Both the position numbers and the translations under genes were made by a program. From JARYMI01 sp037444845 (GTDB taxonomy: Bacteria > Acidobacteriota > Aminicenantia > Aminicenantales > UBA8522), in assembly GCA_037444845.1 (NCBI GenBank), contig JBBILQ010000017.1:1-42186 (forward strand): a stretch of 42,186 bases of DNA, read 5' to 3'. The notes beneath the pieces are model-generated. The model was given only the letters and a program-made list of their open reading frames with translations. It did no database searches and was not told the origin of the DNA. Positions 22,157 through 31,070 of the stretch are shown here, piece after piece (position 1 is the first letter of the stretch; each line of letters opens with the position of its first letter).

Positions 22157-25100
22157 ATGAACCGATTGACCAATCGAGACAGGAAATGGCTTGGAGAAAA
22201 GTTTGGCTCAAGGGCCAACGTCAACCCGACCGAGCGCCTGCTGTACGGCCACGACATTGCGGCCATCCCGAGCCTCGTCAGGCCGTTTATAGGCAAGACT
22301 GTCCCCGATGCCGTTGTCCAGCCGGAGAATGAAGCTGAACTCGTTGATCTTGTCCGCTGGGCCAGCCAGAGAAGAATCCCGCTCGTGCCACGGGGCAAGG
22401 GGTCTTCGGGCTACGGCGGCATCATTCCCACGCGGCGCGGCATAGTCGTTGATTTTTTCCGGATGAAAAAAGTGCTGGATATCGATGCCAAAAACGAGAT
22501 AGCGACCGTGGAGGCAGGCCTAACCTGGGAGCAGGTCGATCGCGAGCTCAAAAAGCAGGGCCTGACGCTGAGGCTTTATCCGACGAGCTATCCGTCGTCT
22601 TCGGCCGGCGGCTGGCTGGCCCAGGGAGGAGCGGGCATCGGGTCTTACGAATATGGCTGGTTCGGCCAGAACGTCGTCCGGGCGCGGGTTGTTTTTCCCT
22701 CGGGCGAGGTCAAGGAGCTTGAGGGTGATGACCTCGGGCTCGTCGCCGACGCCGAGGGAACAACAGGCATCATCAGCCAGGTCACCCTGCGCGTGCAGAA
22801 GATGAGCGAGTTGGGCGTTGTCGCCGTCGCCTGTCCGGACGCTCATAAGCTCACCACGGTCTTCCGGGAGTTCGTCGAACGCAAGCTTCCCCTCTGGTCG
22901 GTCGTCTTCATCAACCCGCGCATGGCGGAGCTAAAGAACAGGGCGCCAGTCCGGACTCACCACGGCCATCCGGCCGAGCACAAAGTTATCCTGCCGGCTG
23001 CTTACATCGCCATCCTGGCTTTCCGGGAGCAAGACCGCCAGAAAGTTGTGCCCGCGCTTCCCGAAATCCTTGATGACTGCCAGGGCGAAATCCTGAGCCA
23101 GGAAATTGCCGACCACGAGTGGGAAAACAGGTTCCGGTTGATGATTGTCAAGCGCCTCGGCCCATCCCTCGTCCCGGCCGAGGTCGTCGTTCCGTTAGAG
23201 AAGTTAGGGGACGTGATGGAAGAGATTGAGAACAAGGTGAACCAGCCGGTTGTCAAGGAGGGCGTGGTCATCAGGGAGAGCCGGGACGGGAAGCCGGAAG
23301 TCGTCATCCTTGGGTTCATCCCAAGCGACCAGCGGAAATTTTCTTACAACTTTGTCTTCGGCCTGGTCCTGACCATCGTGAAGATTGCCGAGGCGCACGG
23401 CGGACGGCCCTACTCGACCGGGCTCTATTTCACCGCCAAAGCCAGGCAGATCCTGGGCGCAGAGCGGGCCCGGAGGATAAAGAAGTTTAAGAAACAGGTG
23501 GACGGCCGCGGCATCCTCAACCCGGACAAGGTCACGGGCGGCAAGCTCGTCGGCCGCCTGCTCGGGCTGGCCAGTGTCTTTGAGCCGCTGGTCAGGCCGT
23601 TCGGGAATAACGTCGTTACCCGCGTGGGAGAGCGGCCGGCCCGACCCGTGCGCGGCGTCCCCGAGGACGTCGCCTGGTATGCGTACGGCTGCTCGCAGTG
23701 CGGATACTGCATCGATGAGTGCGACCAGTTCTACGGCCGCGGCTGGGAAAGCCAGTCGCCGCGCGGCAAGTGGTACTGGCTGCGTCAGTACATGGAAAGC
23801 CGGGTCGAGTGGGACCAGTTCATGGTCGATACGTTCCTCGTCTGTACGACCTGCGAGCTCTGCAACCTCCGGTGCTCGGCGGCCCTGCCGATCGAGCCAA
23901 GCTGGATGAAGCTTCGCGGCAAGCTCGTCCACGAGGACGGGCAGATGACTTTCCCTCCCTTCGAGATGATGGCCGCGGCGACGAGAGCGGAAGGTAACAT
24001 ATGGGCCGGATATCGAAGGGACCGAACAGCCTGGTTTCCCGAGTCGCTCAGAGCCAAGCACGGGCCTGGGACAAGGAGCAAGAACGTCTATTTTGCCGGA
24101 TGCACAGCCTCGTACGTTGAGCATGATATCGGCGCCGCTTCTGTCACTCTGCTCGACGCGGCCGGCGTTGAGTTCACGATCCTCGGGAATGACGAGAACT
24201 GCTGCGGCACGCCGATGTTAGTTGCCGGAAAGTGGGACGTGTTCGAGGAGACGATGCGCAAGAACATCGCGGCTGTGAAGGAGGCGGGGGCCGATACAGT
24301 CATCAGCTCCTGCCCGGCCTGCGACATGATGTGGCGGCACGTTTATCCGGAGTGGACAGAGAGACTCGGGATTGATTACGGGATAACGGCCAGGCATTAC
24401 AGCGAGGTCGTGGCCGAGAAAATCAAGAGCGGAGAGTTCAAGTTCAGCGAGCCGATAAAGAAGCGGGTCACGTGGCACGATTCCTGTCACATCGGCCGTG
24501 TTTCGGGCGTTTACGAGGAGCCGCGCCAGGTCATCAAGGCCATCCCCGGGGTCGAGCTTGCGGAGATGCCGTTTCACCATGAGGAAGCGCACTGCTGCGG
24601 AAGCGTCCTGACGCTGATCAAAGACCCGCCGGTCGCCCACGACATCGGGAAGACGCGGCTGGATGAAGCCCAGGAAGTCGGTGCTGGGACAGTGCTGGCG
24701 CTCTGTCCATGCTGCGAGTTTCAATTCCGGGTGACAAAAGAAAAGAAAGGCACGCCGGTCGAGGTCCGCGACCTGGCTTCTTTTGCCTGCGAGGCTCTCG
24801 GCAAGACGTTCGCCGACCCGAGTCCCGAGGTCAGCCGGCAGTGGAAAGTCTTCGAGGGGATGATCGCGCTCATGACGCCGCAGGGGTTCGCGAGCCTGAT
24901 GGACACGATGTGGCCAGAGATGTTAGCGGCCATGCCGCTCGGGATGGGCCGGATGATGAAAGAAATCGGCAGACTCGGTCCCGTTGGCGGGTTCATGCTC
25001 AAGTTGATGAAGCCTGTCTTTCCCGTGCTTTTTCCCAGGCTCTTACCCGCGATGATGCCGAAACTCATGCCGGTGATGCTCGAGCGGGTAGAGGCGATGA

Positions 25101-25246
25101 TTCCGATGCCCGATTATATGAAAGAGCAAATGCCCGACCTGATGCCGAAGGTCATGGATAACCTGATGCCCAAGATGCTGCCAGATGTGGTGCCGCACGT
25201 CGTCCCGAAGATGATTGCCTTCCTCCGCCGGCGCAGCCGCGCCTGA
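22157..25246 (+). CDS. FAD-linked oxidase/Fe-S protein fusion (GlcD-GlcF or D-lactate dehydrogenase-like) with Met-Pro tail
   Basis: A 1029-residue two-part oxidoreductase. Residues about 45-225 form a PCMH-type FAD-binding domain (LVPRGKGSSGYGGI). Two 4Fe-4S motifs follow: CSQCGYCIDEC near 511 and CTTCELCNLRC near 562. Two CCG domains with ENCCGTP near 681, HDSCH near 773 and AHCCGSVL near 813 complete a GlcF/HdrD-like half. Such fusions oxidise 2-hydroxy acids and pass electrons to quinone or to other Fe-S carriers; the substrate is unknown. The last 125 residues or so (about 902-1028) are highly unusual: I count about 24 Met with many Pro, in repeats like MMPKLMP and MPDLMPKVM. No signal peptide. 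The start has an AAGGAG ribosome site and its own promoter. Confidence 0.85.
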   Translation: MNRLTNRDRKWLGEKFGSRANVNPTERLLYGHDIAAIPSLVRPFIGKTVPDAVVQPENEAELVDLVRWASQRRIPLVPRGKGSSGYGGIIPTRRGIVVDFFRMKKVLDIDAKNEIATVEAGLTWEQVDRELKKQGLTLRLYPTSYPSSSAGGWLAQGGAGIGSYEYGWFGQNVVRARVVFPSGEVKELEGDDLGLVADAEGTTGIISQVTLRVQKMSELGVVAVACPDAHKLTTVFREFVERKLPLWSVVFINPRMAELKNRAPVRTHHGHPAEHKVILPAAYIAILAFREQDRQKVVPALPEILDDCQGEILSQEIADHEWENRFRLMIVKRLGPSLVPAEVVVPLEKLGDVMEEIENKVNQPVVKEGVVIRESRDGKPEVVILGFIPSDQRKFSYNFVFGLVLTIVKIAEAHGGRPYSTGLYFTAKARQILGAERARRIKKFKKQVDGRGILNPDKVTGGKLVGRLLGLASVFEPLVRPFGNNVVTRVGERPARPVRGVPEDVAWYAYGCSQCGYCIDECDQFYGRGWESQSPRGKWYWLRQYMESRVEWDQFMVDTFLVCTTCELCNLRCSAALPIEPSWMKLRGKLVHEDGQMTFPPFEMMAAATRAEGNIWAGYRRDRTAWFPESLRAKHGPGTRSKNVYFAGCTASYVEHDIGAASVTLLDAAGVEFTILGNDENCCGTPMLVAGKWDVFEETMRKNIAAVKEAGADTVISSCPACDMMWRHVYPEWTERLGIDYGITARHYSEVVAEKIKSGEFKFSEPIKKRVTWHDSCHIGRVSGVYEEPRQVIKAIPGVELAEMPFHHEEAHCCGSVLTLIKDPPVAHDIGKTRLDEAQEVGAGTVLALCPCCEFQFRVTKEKKGTPVEVRDLASFACEALGKTFADPSPEVSRQWKVFEGMIALMTPQGFASLMDTMWPEMLAAMPLGMGRMMKEIGRLGPVGGFMLKLMKPVFPVLFPRLLPAMMPKLMPVMLERVEAMIPMPDYMKEQMPDLMPKVMDNLMPKMLPDVVPHVVPKMIAFLRRRSRA

Positions 25247-25413
25247 CAGGACTCGACACTGAGCCGCTCGCCTCAGACGTGAGGCCTCTGGCAGGAAAAC
25301 TCAAGGGATTCTTCCGGTTTCGGGTTGGAGAATTCCGGGTTATTTTTGAACTGGACCGCAGGAACCAAAGGATCGGAATCCTTGCCGTTGTCCGGAGGGG
25401 CCGAGCTTACTAA
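25243..25413 (+). pseudogene. remnant of a RelE/ParE-type toxin (C-terminal part)
   Basis: A 56-codon frame overlapping the preceding stop reads PLASDVRPLAGKLKGFFRFR, then VGEFRVIFEL and VVRRGRAY, ending at TAA 25411-25413. This is the core and C-terminal strand set of RelE/ParE toxins (xLxGxxxGxxRxRVGxxRVIFE...VxxRxxxY). About 30 N-terminal residues are absent and there is no start codon, so it is inactive. No antitoxin remains. Confidence 0.7.
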
Positions 25414-25446
25414 ATTGCCCTGCTATCAGACATCAAATCTTAGCGG

Positions 25447-25475
25447 TTGTCCTCGTTCTTGAAGATGAGTATAAT
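25447..25475 (+). promoter_or_regulatory. promoter of the S9 peptidase gene
   Basis: TTGTCC at 25447-25452 and TATAAT at 25470-25475 with a 17-base spacer. Transcription would begin near 25482, so the upstream in-frame ATG-like start at 25447 cannot be used and the ATG at 25564 is favoured. Confidence 0.65.
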
Positions 25476-25563
25476 CTCTGCCTCTGCGTTGCAGCCACCG
25501 TGCCTGCCCGGAGCCTTCAGAAAAGCCGCTCCCGGGCTGAATATTTTCAGGAGGGTTTTAGCC

Positions 25564-28152
25564 ATGAGAAAACCGGCAATTGCTTTCGCGGTCTTTTTCT
25601 TGTTTCTTGCCTCAGCCGCGGGCTGGGCCGCAGAAAACATGTCTGTGACCAAGGCGAACTATGAACTCCCCGGCCGTTTCACTCCGAACAAGATGAAGAA
25701 AATGGTTTACAGCACATCGGTCGACCCTCACTGGCTCAAATTCAGCGACCGCTTCTGGTATATCTTCGAGACAAGCGAGGGAAAGAACTTTGTCCTGGTT
25801 GACCCGGCTAAAAGGTCAAAGCGTCCCCTCTTCGACAACGTCTGGATGGCCACCATGCTGACCAAGCTGACCAAAGACCCCTACGAGGCCAAGCATCTGC
25901 CTATCGAGGGGCTCAAGTTCATCAAGAATGACCGGGCTGTGTACTTCAAGGTCCCGAAGAACAAGGATGTCCTTGAGGCCGAGAAGCGCCAGGAGGAAAT
26001 GGAAAAGAAGAAAGAAGAGAAGGAAAAAAAGGAAAAAGAGAAAGTCGAAAAGGAGGTCGATAAGGAAAAAGAAAAGGAAAAAGAAAAAAGCGCGGTCGAG
26101 ACGGCCAAAGAGGAGTCACGCAAGTTTCATCACTTTGAGTACGACCTTTCCACCGGGACTCTGACCCTTCTCGAAAATTACGTGCAGGAGCCCAAGCGAC
26201 CGGATTGGGCGAGCCTCTCTCCTGATGGAAACATCGTTGTCTTCGGGCGTCACCACAACCTGTACACGATGGACAAAGCCAACTACGAAAAAGCGCTCAA
26301 AGACCCCGACGATAAGACGATCGAGGAACGGCAGCTCACGACCGATGGCGAAGAGAATTACAGTTACCACGGCCAGTTGGGGAGGGGAGAAACCAACGTC
26401 GATAAGGAGAAAAACAAGGACAAGCGCAAGCCGGCCTTCATCGTCTGGTCCCGCGATTCCAGGAAATTCGCCATGGTCCGGAACGATTCGCGTCAGGTCA
26501 AGGACCTGTGGGTTATCAACTCAATCGCCGAGCCCCGTCCGACCCTGGAGACCTACAAGTACCCGATGCCCGGCGAAAAGGAATCCCCCCAGAGCGAAAT
26601 CCTGATTTTCGACCTGGAGAAAGGGGAAAAGCTCAAGGTCAAGGCCGACCTGTTCAAAGACCAGACGCTCTTCATCATGACGGCCCGCTACCCTGTCAAA
26701 ACTCGCGATGACGACTACCGGCCGCCGCTCTGGCTCTCGGAAACGCCGGACAGACTCTACTTCTCGCGGACGAGCCGCGACCTCAAACGGATCGATGTCT
26801 GCGTCGCCGATACCGCGACCGGAGACGTCAAAGTTCTCATCGAGGAGCGGATGAATACCTATGTCGAGACCCGCCCGCTGGGTCTTATCGCCAACGGCGC
26901 CGAGCTCATCGAGTGGTCGGAGCGAGACGGCTGGGCTCACTTTTATCTTTACGACGGCAGCGGCAGCCTCAAGAAGCAGTTGACTTCTGGCCCTTTTCAC
27001 TCCGAAGACATCGTCGGCATCGACGAGAAGGCCCGGGTTCTCTACTTCACGGCAAACGGTCTCGAGCCGGGCGAAGACCCGTATTACGAGCATCTGTATC
27101 GTGTCAACCTCGACGGCACGGGCCTCCAGCTCCTGAACAAGGGGAATTTCGACCACCGGGTTTCGATGAGCGATTCATGCCGGTATTTCGTCGACAATTT
27201 CTCGAGGGTCGATACGGTGCCCCGGGTCGTCCTCTATGATAACCGCGGCAACGCGCTCATGGATCTCGAAACCGTCGACATCACGCTCCTCCTCGAGGCC
27301 GGGTTCAAGTTTCCCGAGACCTTTAAGGTCAAGGCGGACGACGGCATCACGGACCTCTACGGTGTGATGTACAAGCCGTTCGATTTTGACCCGACTAAGA
27401 AGTACCCCATCATTGCCTACGTGTATCCAGGCCCCCAGACAGAAAGCGTTGATAAAGCCTTTTCCACCAGGGGAGACAGGACCTGGCGCCTGGCCCAGTT
27501 CGGGTTCATCGTCATCACCGTCGGAAACCGGGGCGGACACCCAAGCCGGTCGAAGTGGTACCACACCTTTGGCTACGGAAACCTCAGGGACTACGGCCTG
27601 GCGGATAAAAAAGCGGCGATCGAACAGTTGGCCGCCCGCCACCCCTATATCGACCTCGATAAGGTCGGGATCTTCGGCCACTCCGGCGGCGGTTTCATGT
27701 CCACGGCAGCCATGCTCGTCTACCCGGATTTCTTCAAGGTCGCCGTTTCTTCGGCTGGAAACCATGAAAACAACGTCTACAACCGCTGGTGGAGCGAGAA
27801 GCATCATGGGGTCAAGGAGATCGTGGACGAGAAGGGAAACGTGACGTTCGCCTACGACATCGAGAAGAACTCCGAGATCGCCAAGAACCTGAAGGGGCGG
27901 CTCCTCCTGGCCACCGGCGACATCGACAACAACGTCCATCCAGCAAACACCATCCGGCTGGCCCATGCCCTCATCAAGGCCAACAAACGCTTTGACTTCT
28001 TCCTCTTTCCCGGCCAGCGCCATGGGTTCGGGGACATGGACGAGTACTTCTTCTGGCTGCGGGCGGACTATTTCTGCAAGCACTTGATCGGGGACTATTC
28101 CCAGGACGTCGATATCGTCGAGATCAACCGGGAGATCGAGAAGACAAAATAG
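25564..28152 (+). CDS. exported prolyl oligopeptidase-family (S9) peptidase
   Basis: About 862 residues. A signal peptide (KPAIAFAVFFLFLASAAGWA) leads into a DPP-IV-like beta-propeller (about 60-590) and an alpha/beta-hydrolase domain (about 600-855). The catalytic triad is visible: Ser near 709 in GHSGGGFM, Asp near 787 in TGDIDNNVHP, His near 819 in GQRHGFGD. S9 enzymes of this type cleave dipeptides or short peptides in the periplasm. Residues about 138-183 are an almost pure Lys/Glu insertion in the propeller, rich in KKEEKEKKEKEK, likely a charged helix protruding from a blade. The start at 25564 is set by an AGGAGGG ribosome site and the promoter position. It stands as a single gene. 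Confidence 0.9.
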   Translation: MRKPAIAFAVFFLFLASAAGWAAENMSVTKANYELPGRFTPNKMKKMVYSTSVDPHWLKFSDRFWYIFETSEGKNFVLVDPAKRSKRPLFDNVWMATMLTKLTKDPYEAKHLPIEGLKFIKNDRAVYFKVPKNKDVLEAEKRQEEMEKKKEEKEKKEKEKVEKEVDKEKEKEKEKSAVETAKEESRKFHHFEYDLSTGTLTLLENYVQEPKRPDWASLSPDGNIVVFGRHHNLYTMDKANYEKALKDPDDKTIEERQLTTDGEENYSYHGQLGRGETNVDKEKNKDKRKPAFIVWSRDSRKFAMVRNDSRQVKDLWVINSIAEPRPTLETYKYPMPGEKESPQSEILIFDLEKGEKLKVKADLFKDQTLFIMTARYPVKTRDDDYRPPLWLSETPDRLYFSRTSRDLKRIDVCVADTATGDVKVLIEERMNTYVETRPLGLIANGAELIEWSERDGWAHFYLYDGSGSLKKQLTSGPFHSEDIVGIDEKARVLYFTANGLEPGEDPYYEHLYRVNLDGTGLQLLNKGNFDHRVSMSDSCRYFVDNFSRVDTVPRVVLYDNRGNALMDLETVDITLLLEAGFKFPETFKVKADDGITDLYGVMYKPFDFDPTKKYPIIAYVYPGPQTESVDKAFSTRGDRTWRLAQFGFIVITVGNRGGHPSRSKWYHTFGYGNLRDYGLADKKAAIEQLAARHPYIDLDKVGIFGHSGGGFMSTAAMLVYPDFFKVAVSSAGNHENNVYNRWWSEKHHGVKEIVDEKGNVTFAYDIEKNSEIAKNLKGRLLLATGDIDNNVHPANTIRLAHALIKANKRFDFFLFPGQRHGFGDMDEYFFWLRADYFCKHLIGDYSQDVDIVEINREIEKTK

Positions 28153-28217
28153 AGCTGCTTTTTCCTTTCGTCTTGCGATAAGACATCATCTTCGGCGCCG
28201 GCCAGGAAGGCGTCAGG

Positions 28218-29267
28218 TTAGGTTCCGGTTCTTACGAATTTCTGCCATTCGAAAAGCAAAGGATTATGTTCGTAACGGCGGAGAGCGACGGCCACTTCCG
28301 GCGAAATTCCTTCCAGCCATTTCCCCAGGGTTGAGGTTTTCTCTGGGCCGACCTCGACCATCGAGACAACGCGGGCGGAAACTCTCGTCTCCTTGAACCG
28401 GCCCCGGTGTTCCTGTCTGAATAAGGCATCGAGCATCCGGGAATTCGGGTTGAGAATGGCCAAAGGCTTTGCTCCTGCCTCCTCAAACGCCTTTTCCCAC
28501 AGGGGAAGAGAATAGCCGTAATGGGTGCAGTTGAGGCTGGCGAAGAAAGGCGGCGGGGGAGAGGCCATTTTCTGGAAAGCTTCGTCCACGCACGCGGAGA
28601 TGAGCATCCCGGTCTCTTCGCCGGCGTGGTCTCGCTCGATGTAGTTTTCAAGCTCTGGACAGCTCTGGAGGAGGATTTTCTCTTCAGAGAACTTTTGCTC
28701 GAGGAGCATCTTCTTGTGCGTAGCTTCTGAAACCGTTGTGGGCGTGCCGAAGATGATCACGACGGCATCGGGATGAGCCTGCAGGCTCTCGGCAATCATT
28801 TTCACGCCCGGCCCGACGATTCCGGCGACCGGGGTTTTCGTTTTTCTGGAGAAAGGCGTGTCGGGGTAGAGAACGGATAACGTGTTGCACCCGATGAGGA
28901 TGAGGTCGGGCTGGCATCTTTTTTCTAAGCTCTCGAGCGCGCTCGAAAAAACGCCAATTTTTTCCTTGCGGGTCTTCAGGCTGTTGTAGCCGCCCTCGAG
29001 GGAAAAGAGGGCGTTATAGAAGAGGAAGTTGACCTCTTTAAAAACGCGCTCCTCTTTCATCCGGCGCACGGCTTCGGCCACGACCGAGAGACCTCCTAAC
29101 CCTGAGTCGGTGACGGCGATGGTCACCTTTTCTTTCTCGAAAAACTCGTTCAAGTCCGGATAGACGGACGGGCCGAAAGCAGACGCTTCTCCTATGACCG
29201 TACTCAACAGGCGACCAAGAAGAAGGATGAGCAGGATACTTGATCTCGAGTGAGTCCGCCAGCTCAT
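28218..29267 (-). CDS. exported glutamate/aspartate racemase-like protein
   Basis: About 349 residues from the ATG at 29267, with a signal peptide-like start (SSILLILLLGRLLSTVIG...ASAFG). The rest matches the Asp/Glu racemase family: VTDSGLGGLSVV (MurI-type DSGxGG), the first catalytic Cys in IGCNTLSVL, the TPTTVSE loop and the second catalytic Cys in LNCTHYGYSLP. Both Cys and the Asp/His accompany them, so racemase activity is plausible. Glutamate racemase normally works in the cytoplasm to supply D-Glu for peptidoglycan, so export is odd. An upstream in-frame ATG at 29324 would bury the hydrophobic segment, but the best promoter overlaps it, so 29267 is preferred. It converges on the S9 peptidase gene. 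Confidence 0.75.
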   Translation of the reverse strand: MSWRTHSRSSILLILLLGRLLSTVIGEASAFGPSVYPDLNEFFEKEKVTIAVTDSGLGGLSVVAEAVRRMKEERVFKEVNFLFYNALFSLEGGYNSLKTRKEKIGVFSSALESLEKRCQPDLILIGCNTLSVLYPDTPFSRKTKTPVAGIVGPGVKMIAESLQAHPDAVVIIFGTPTTVSEATHKKMLLEQKFSEEKILLQSCPELENYIERDHAGEETGMLISACVDEAFQKMASPPPPFFASLNCTHYGYSLPLWEKAFEEAGAKPLAILNPNSRMLDALFRQEHRGRFKETRVSARVVSMVEVGPEKTSTLGKWLEGISPEVAVALRRYEHNPLLFEWQKFVRTGT

Positions 29268-29294
29268 TTTTGGTCCGAAGATTTCAGCCGGCCC

Positions 29295-29323
29295 ATTATA
29301 ATTTTTATCACTGAAAATTTCCA
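29295..29323 (-). promoter_or_regulatory. promoter of the racemase-like gene
   Basis: On the minus strand, TGGAAA (29323-29318) and TATAAT (29300-29295) with a 17-base spacer. The start would be near 29288, leaving about 20 bases before the ATG at 29267. Confidence 0.45.
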
Positions 29324-29385
29324 TGCCCCGTCATCAGCGGCTCTTTAGAGAGAGAAACCTTCGCTTTCCCTTCTCACGGGACAGC

Positions 29386-29420
29386 TTGCATTTTGCCTAC
29401 AAAATCTATATTATATATAG
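29386..29420 (+). promoter_or_regulatory. promoter with palindromic -10 for the Tat-exported DUF362 gene
   Basis: TTGCAT at 29386-29391 and TATTAT at 29409-29414, 17 bases apart. The -10 lies in a perfect inverted repeat, CTATAT-TAT-ATATAG at 29406-29420, matching 22029-22043 in 14 of 15 bases. Confidence 0.55.
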
Positions 29421-29468
29421 GAATAATAAAGTTTTATTTGCCGATCCCGAACGGAGAAAGAAGGAATC

Positions 29469-31070
29469 ATGAGCTGGAAAGGCGATTTTTCTAAGGACTT
29501 ATCGCGCCGGGAATTTTTTCGAAAGCTCGCCGGTAGCGTTTTCGTGCCCTGCATGGCTGCGATGACGCGGCGCCAGGGGCATCCGGCCGTCACTCTGAAC
29601 GACGTTTTCTTGGTCAAGAATATTCCCGATTCTCCTTTCTATGACCCTTCTCAGCCGAATTTGCACCTCGGGCTGGATTCGCTTCTCTACCAGATGGCTG
29701 ACGCCGGGCTTAAATTCTACCGCTCCGACGCGGCGCATTCCCTCGCGGGTGCTTTAGGTCTGATCGCCCGCGAAGATGTCGTCCTCATCAAAGTCAACGC
29801 CCAGTGGAAATACCGGGGCGCGACCAACAGCGACCTCGTCCGTGGTCTCATCCAGCGCATCCTCGACCATCCCGACGGTTTCAGCGGCGAGGTCGTCATT
29901 TTTGAGAACGGCCAGGGCCGGGGAAGCCTCGCCTGCGATACGAGCGCCGCTTACGGCGATTCGAGCGTCCACGCCAATGCAAACGATGAGAATCACAGTT
30001 TTCTTTATCTCGTGAATCATGTTTTTCATGATTCCCGGGTCTCGTCCTTCTTGCTCGACCCTGTGCGCGGAACATTCATCGGCGCCAGCGATCACACCAC
30101 CAACGGCTACCGGCGCTACGAGAATGTATCCTACCCGTGTTTCACCACGTCCGGCGGCCGCCGCGTTGAGCTGCGCGAGGGAATTTGGCAGGGCAACGGC
30201 TACAGCCAGAACCTCAAGCTCATCAACGTTCCCGTTCTCAAACATCATGACACCGGCGGGTCTGAAATCACGGTTAGTCTGAAGCATTATTATGGTGTCG
30301 TGTCCATGGACGACGGGCAGAGCGGCTACCGCCATTACGCGGGGTTGGGCGAGACGTGCGGGAAAATGATGGCTGCAGTGGCCACGCCTGTCCTTAACAT
30401 CGTGGATGCGATCTGGGTTTCCCATGGCTCCCTTACCGGCTATCCGGCGGCCACGACCTTCCGGGCCAACCAGATTCTGGCCAGTCAGGACCCGGTAGCG
30501 GCAGACTACTGGGCGGCCAAATACATCCTCTACGCGGTCGACGGCAATTTCCGGCATCATCCTGATTTTCCCGGTATCGACAGATGGCTCGCCGCCTCGC
30601 GGGATACAATCAACAGTCTTGGAGGCCTCAAGGACCTCAAGAAAGGGATTCTTGTGGACAGGGTGACAAAGAGCGAAACCGAGATGAACGTCCTGACATC
30701 ATCGGCAGGAGACTTTCTCAGGCAGGCCAGAATCAGCCTGTCAAGTTCCGGGCTTTCATTTATAGCCGTAGCCTCGGCGGGAGGAATGGTCCAGGAAAGA
30801 ACGCTCGCCATCACGGTGTCGGGCAGCATGCCTTTTGCCTGGTGGGCGGAAAAGGATGTGGACTGGCTGAGGCTGTCACCGGCTTCGGGGCTTGGAAACG
30901 GAAAGATCACTGTCCGGGTTGATGCTTTCGGACTTGCTCCCGGGAGATATACGGGCCGTATTTCAATCCACTGCCGGGAAGCCGCCAATTCGCCGCTTTC
31001 GCTTCCTGTCGGGCTCACTGTCGTCGAAGGGCGGAGGCGAACCCGCCGCGACTCGCCGGGAAAATTCTGA
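29469..31070 (+). CDS. Tat-exported DUF362 protein with C-terminal BACON-like domain
   Basis: A 533-residue protein. It begins with a twin-arginine motif, SRREFFRKLAG (residues 12-22), though the hydrophobic segment that follows is short. The central region, residues about 70-400, matches DUF362: VVLIKVNAQWKYRGATNSDLVRG, LKLINVPVLKHHDTGGSEITVSLKHYYGV and NIVDAIWVSHG...DPVAADYWA. Residues about 420-520 form a BACON-like beta-sandwich (LSFIAVASAGG, DWLRLSPASGLGNGKITVRVDA, GRYTGRISIHC), a module linked to carbohydrate or mucin binding. DUF362 proteins often accompany Fe-S chemistry, but no Cys cluster is seen here. The reaction is unknown. The ATG follows an AAGGA site and a palindromic promoter shared with the FAD/Fe-S gene. 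Confidence 0.8.
   Translation: MSWKGDFSKDLSRREFFRKLAGSVFVPCMAAMTRRQGHPAVTLNDVFLVKNIPDSPFYDPSQPNLHLGLDSLLYQMADAGLKFYRSDAAHSLAGALGLIAREDVVLIKVNAQWKYRGATNSDLVRGLIQRILDHPDGFSGEVVIFENGQGRGSLACDTSAAYGDSSVHANANDENHSFLYLVNHVFHDSRVSSFLLDPVRGTFIGASDHTTNGYRRYENVSYPCFTTSGGRRVELREGIWQGNGYSQNLKLINVPVLKHHDTGGSEITVSLKHYYGVVSMDDGQSGYRHYAGLGETCGKMMAAVATPVLNIVDAIWVSHGSLTGYPAATTFRANQILASQDPVAADYWAAKYILYAVDGNFRHHPDFPGIDRWLAASRDTINSLGGLKDLKKGILVDRVTKSETEMNVLTSSAGDFLRQARISLSSSGLSFIAVASAGGMVQERTLAITVSGSMPFAWWAEKDVDWLRLSPASGLGNGKITVRVDAFGLAPGRYTGRISIHCREAANSPLSLPVGLTVVEGRRRTRRDSPGKF

Noticed and set aside
23204..24124. A 306-codon open frame on the minus strand inside the FAD/Fe-S gene
   Set aside because: It is antisense to a protein with clear Fe-S and CCG motifs, and its translation is Arg/Pro/Gly-rich with no recognisable domain.
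25447..25563. An N-terminal extension of the S9 peptidase starting at 25447
   Set aside because: It would place the promoter inside the coding region and bury the signal peptide; the ATG at 25564 has AGGAGGG at the right distance.
27175..28083. A 302-codon open frame on the minus strand inside the S9 peptidase gene
   Set aside because: Antisense to the catalytic domain with the Ser-Asp-His triad; composition is typical of a mirror frame in GC-rich DNA.
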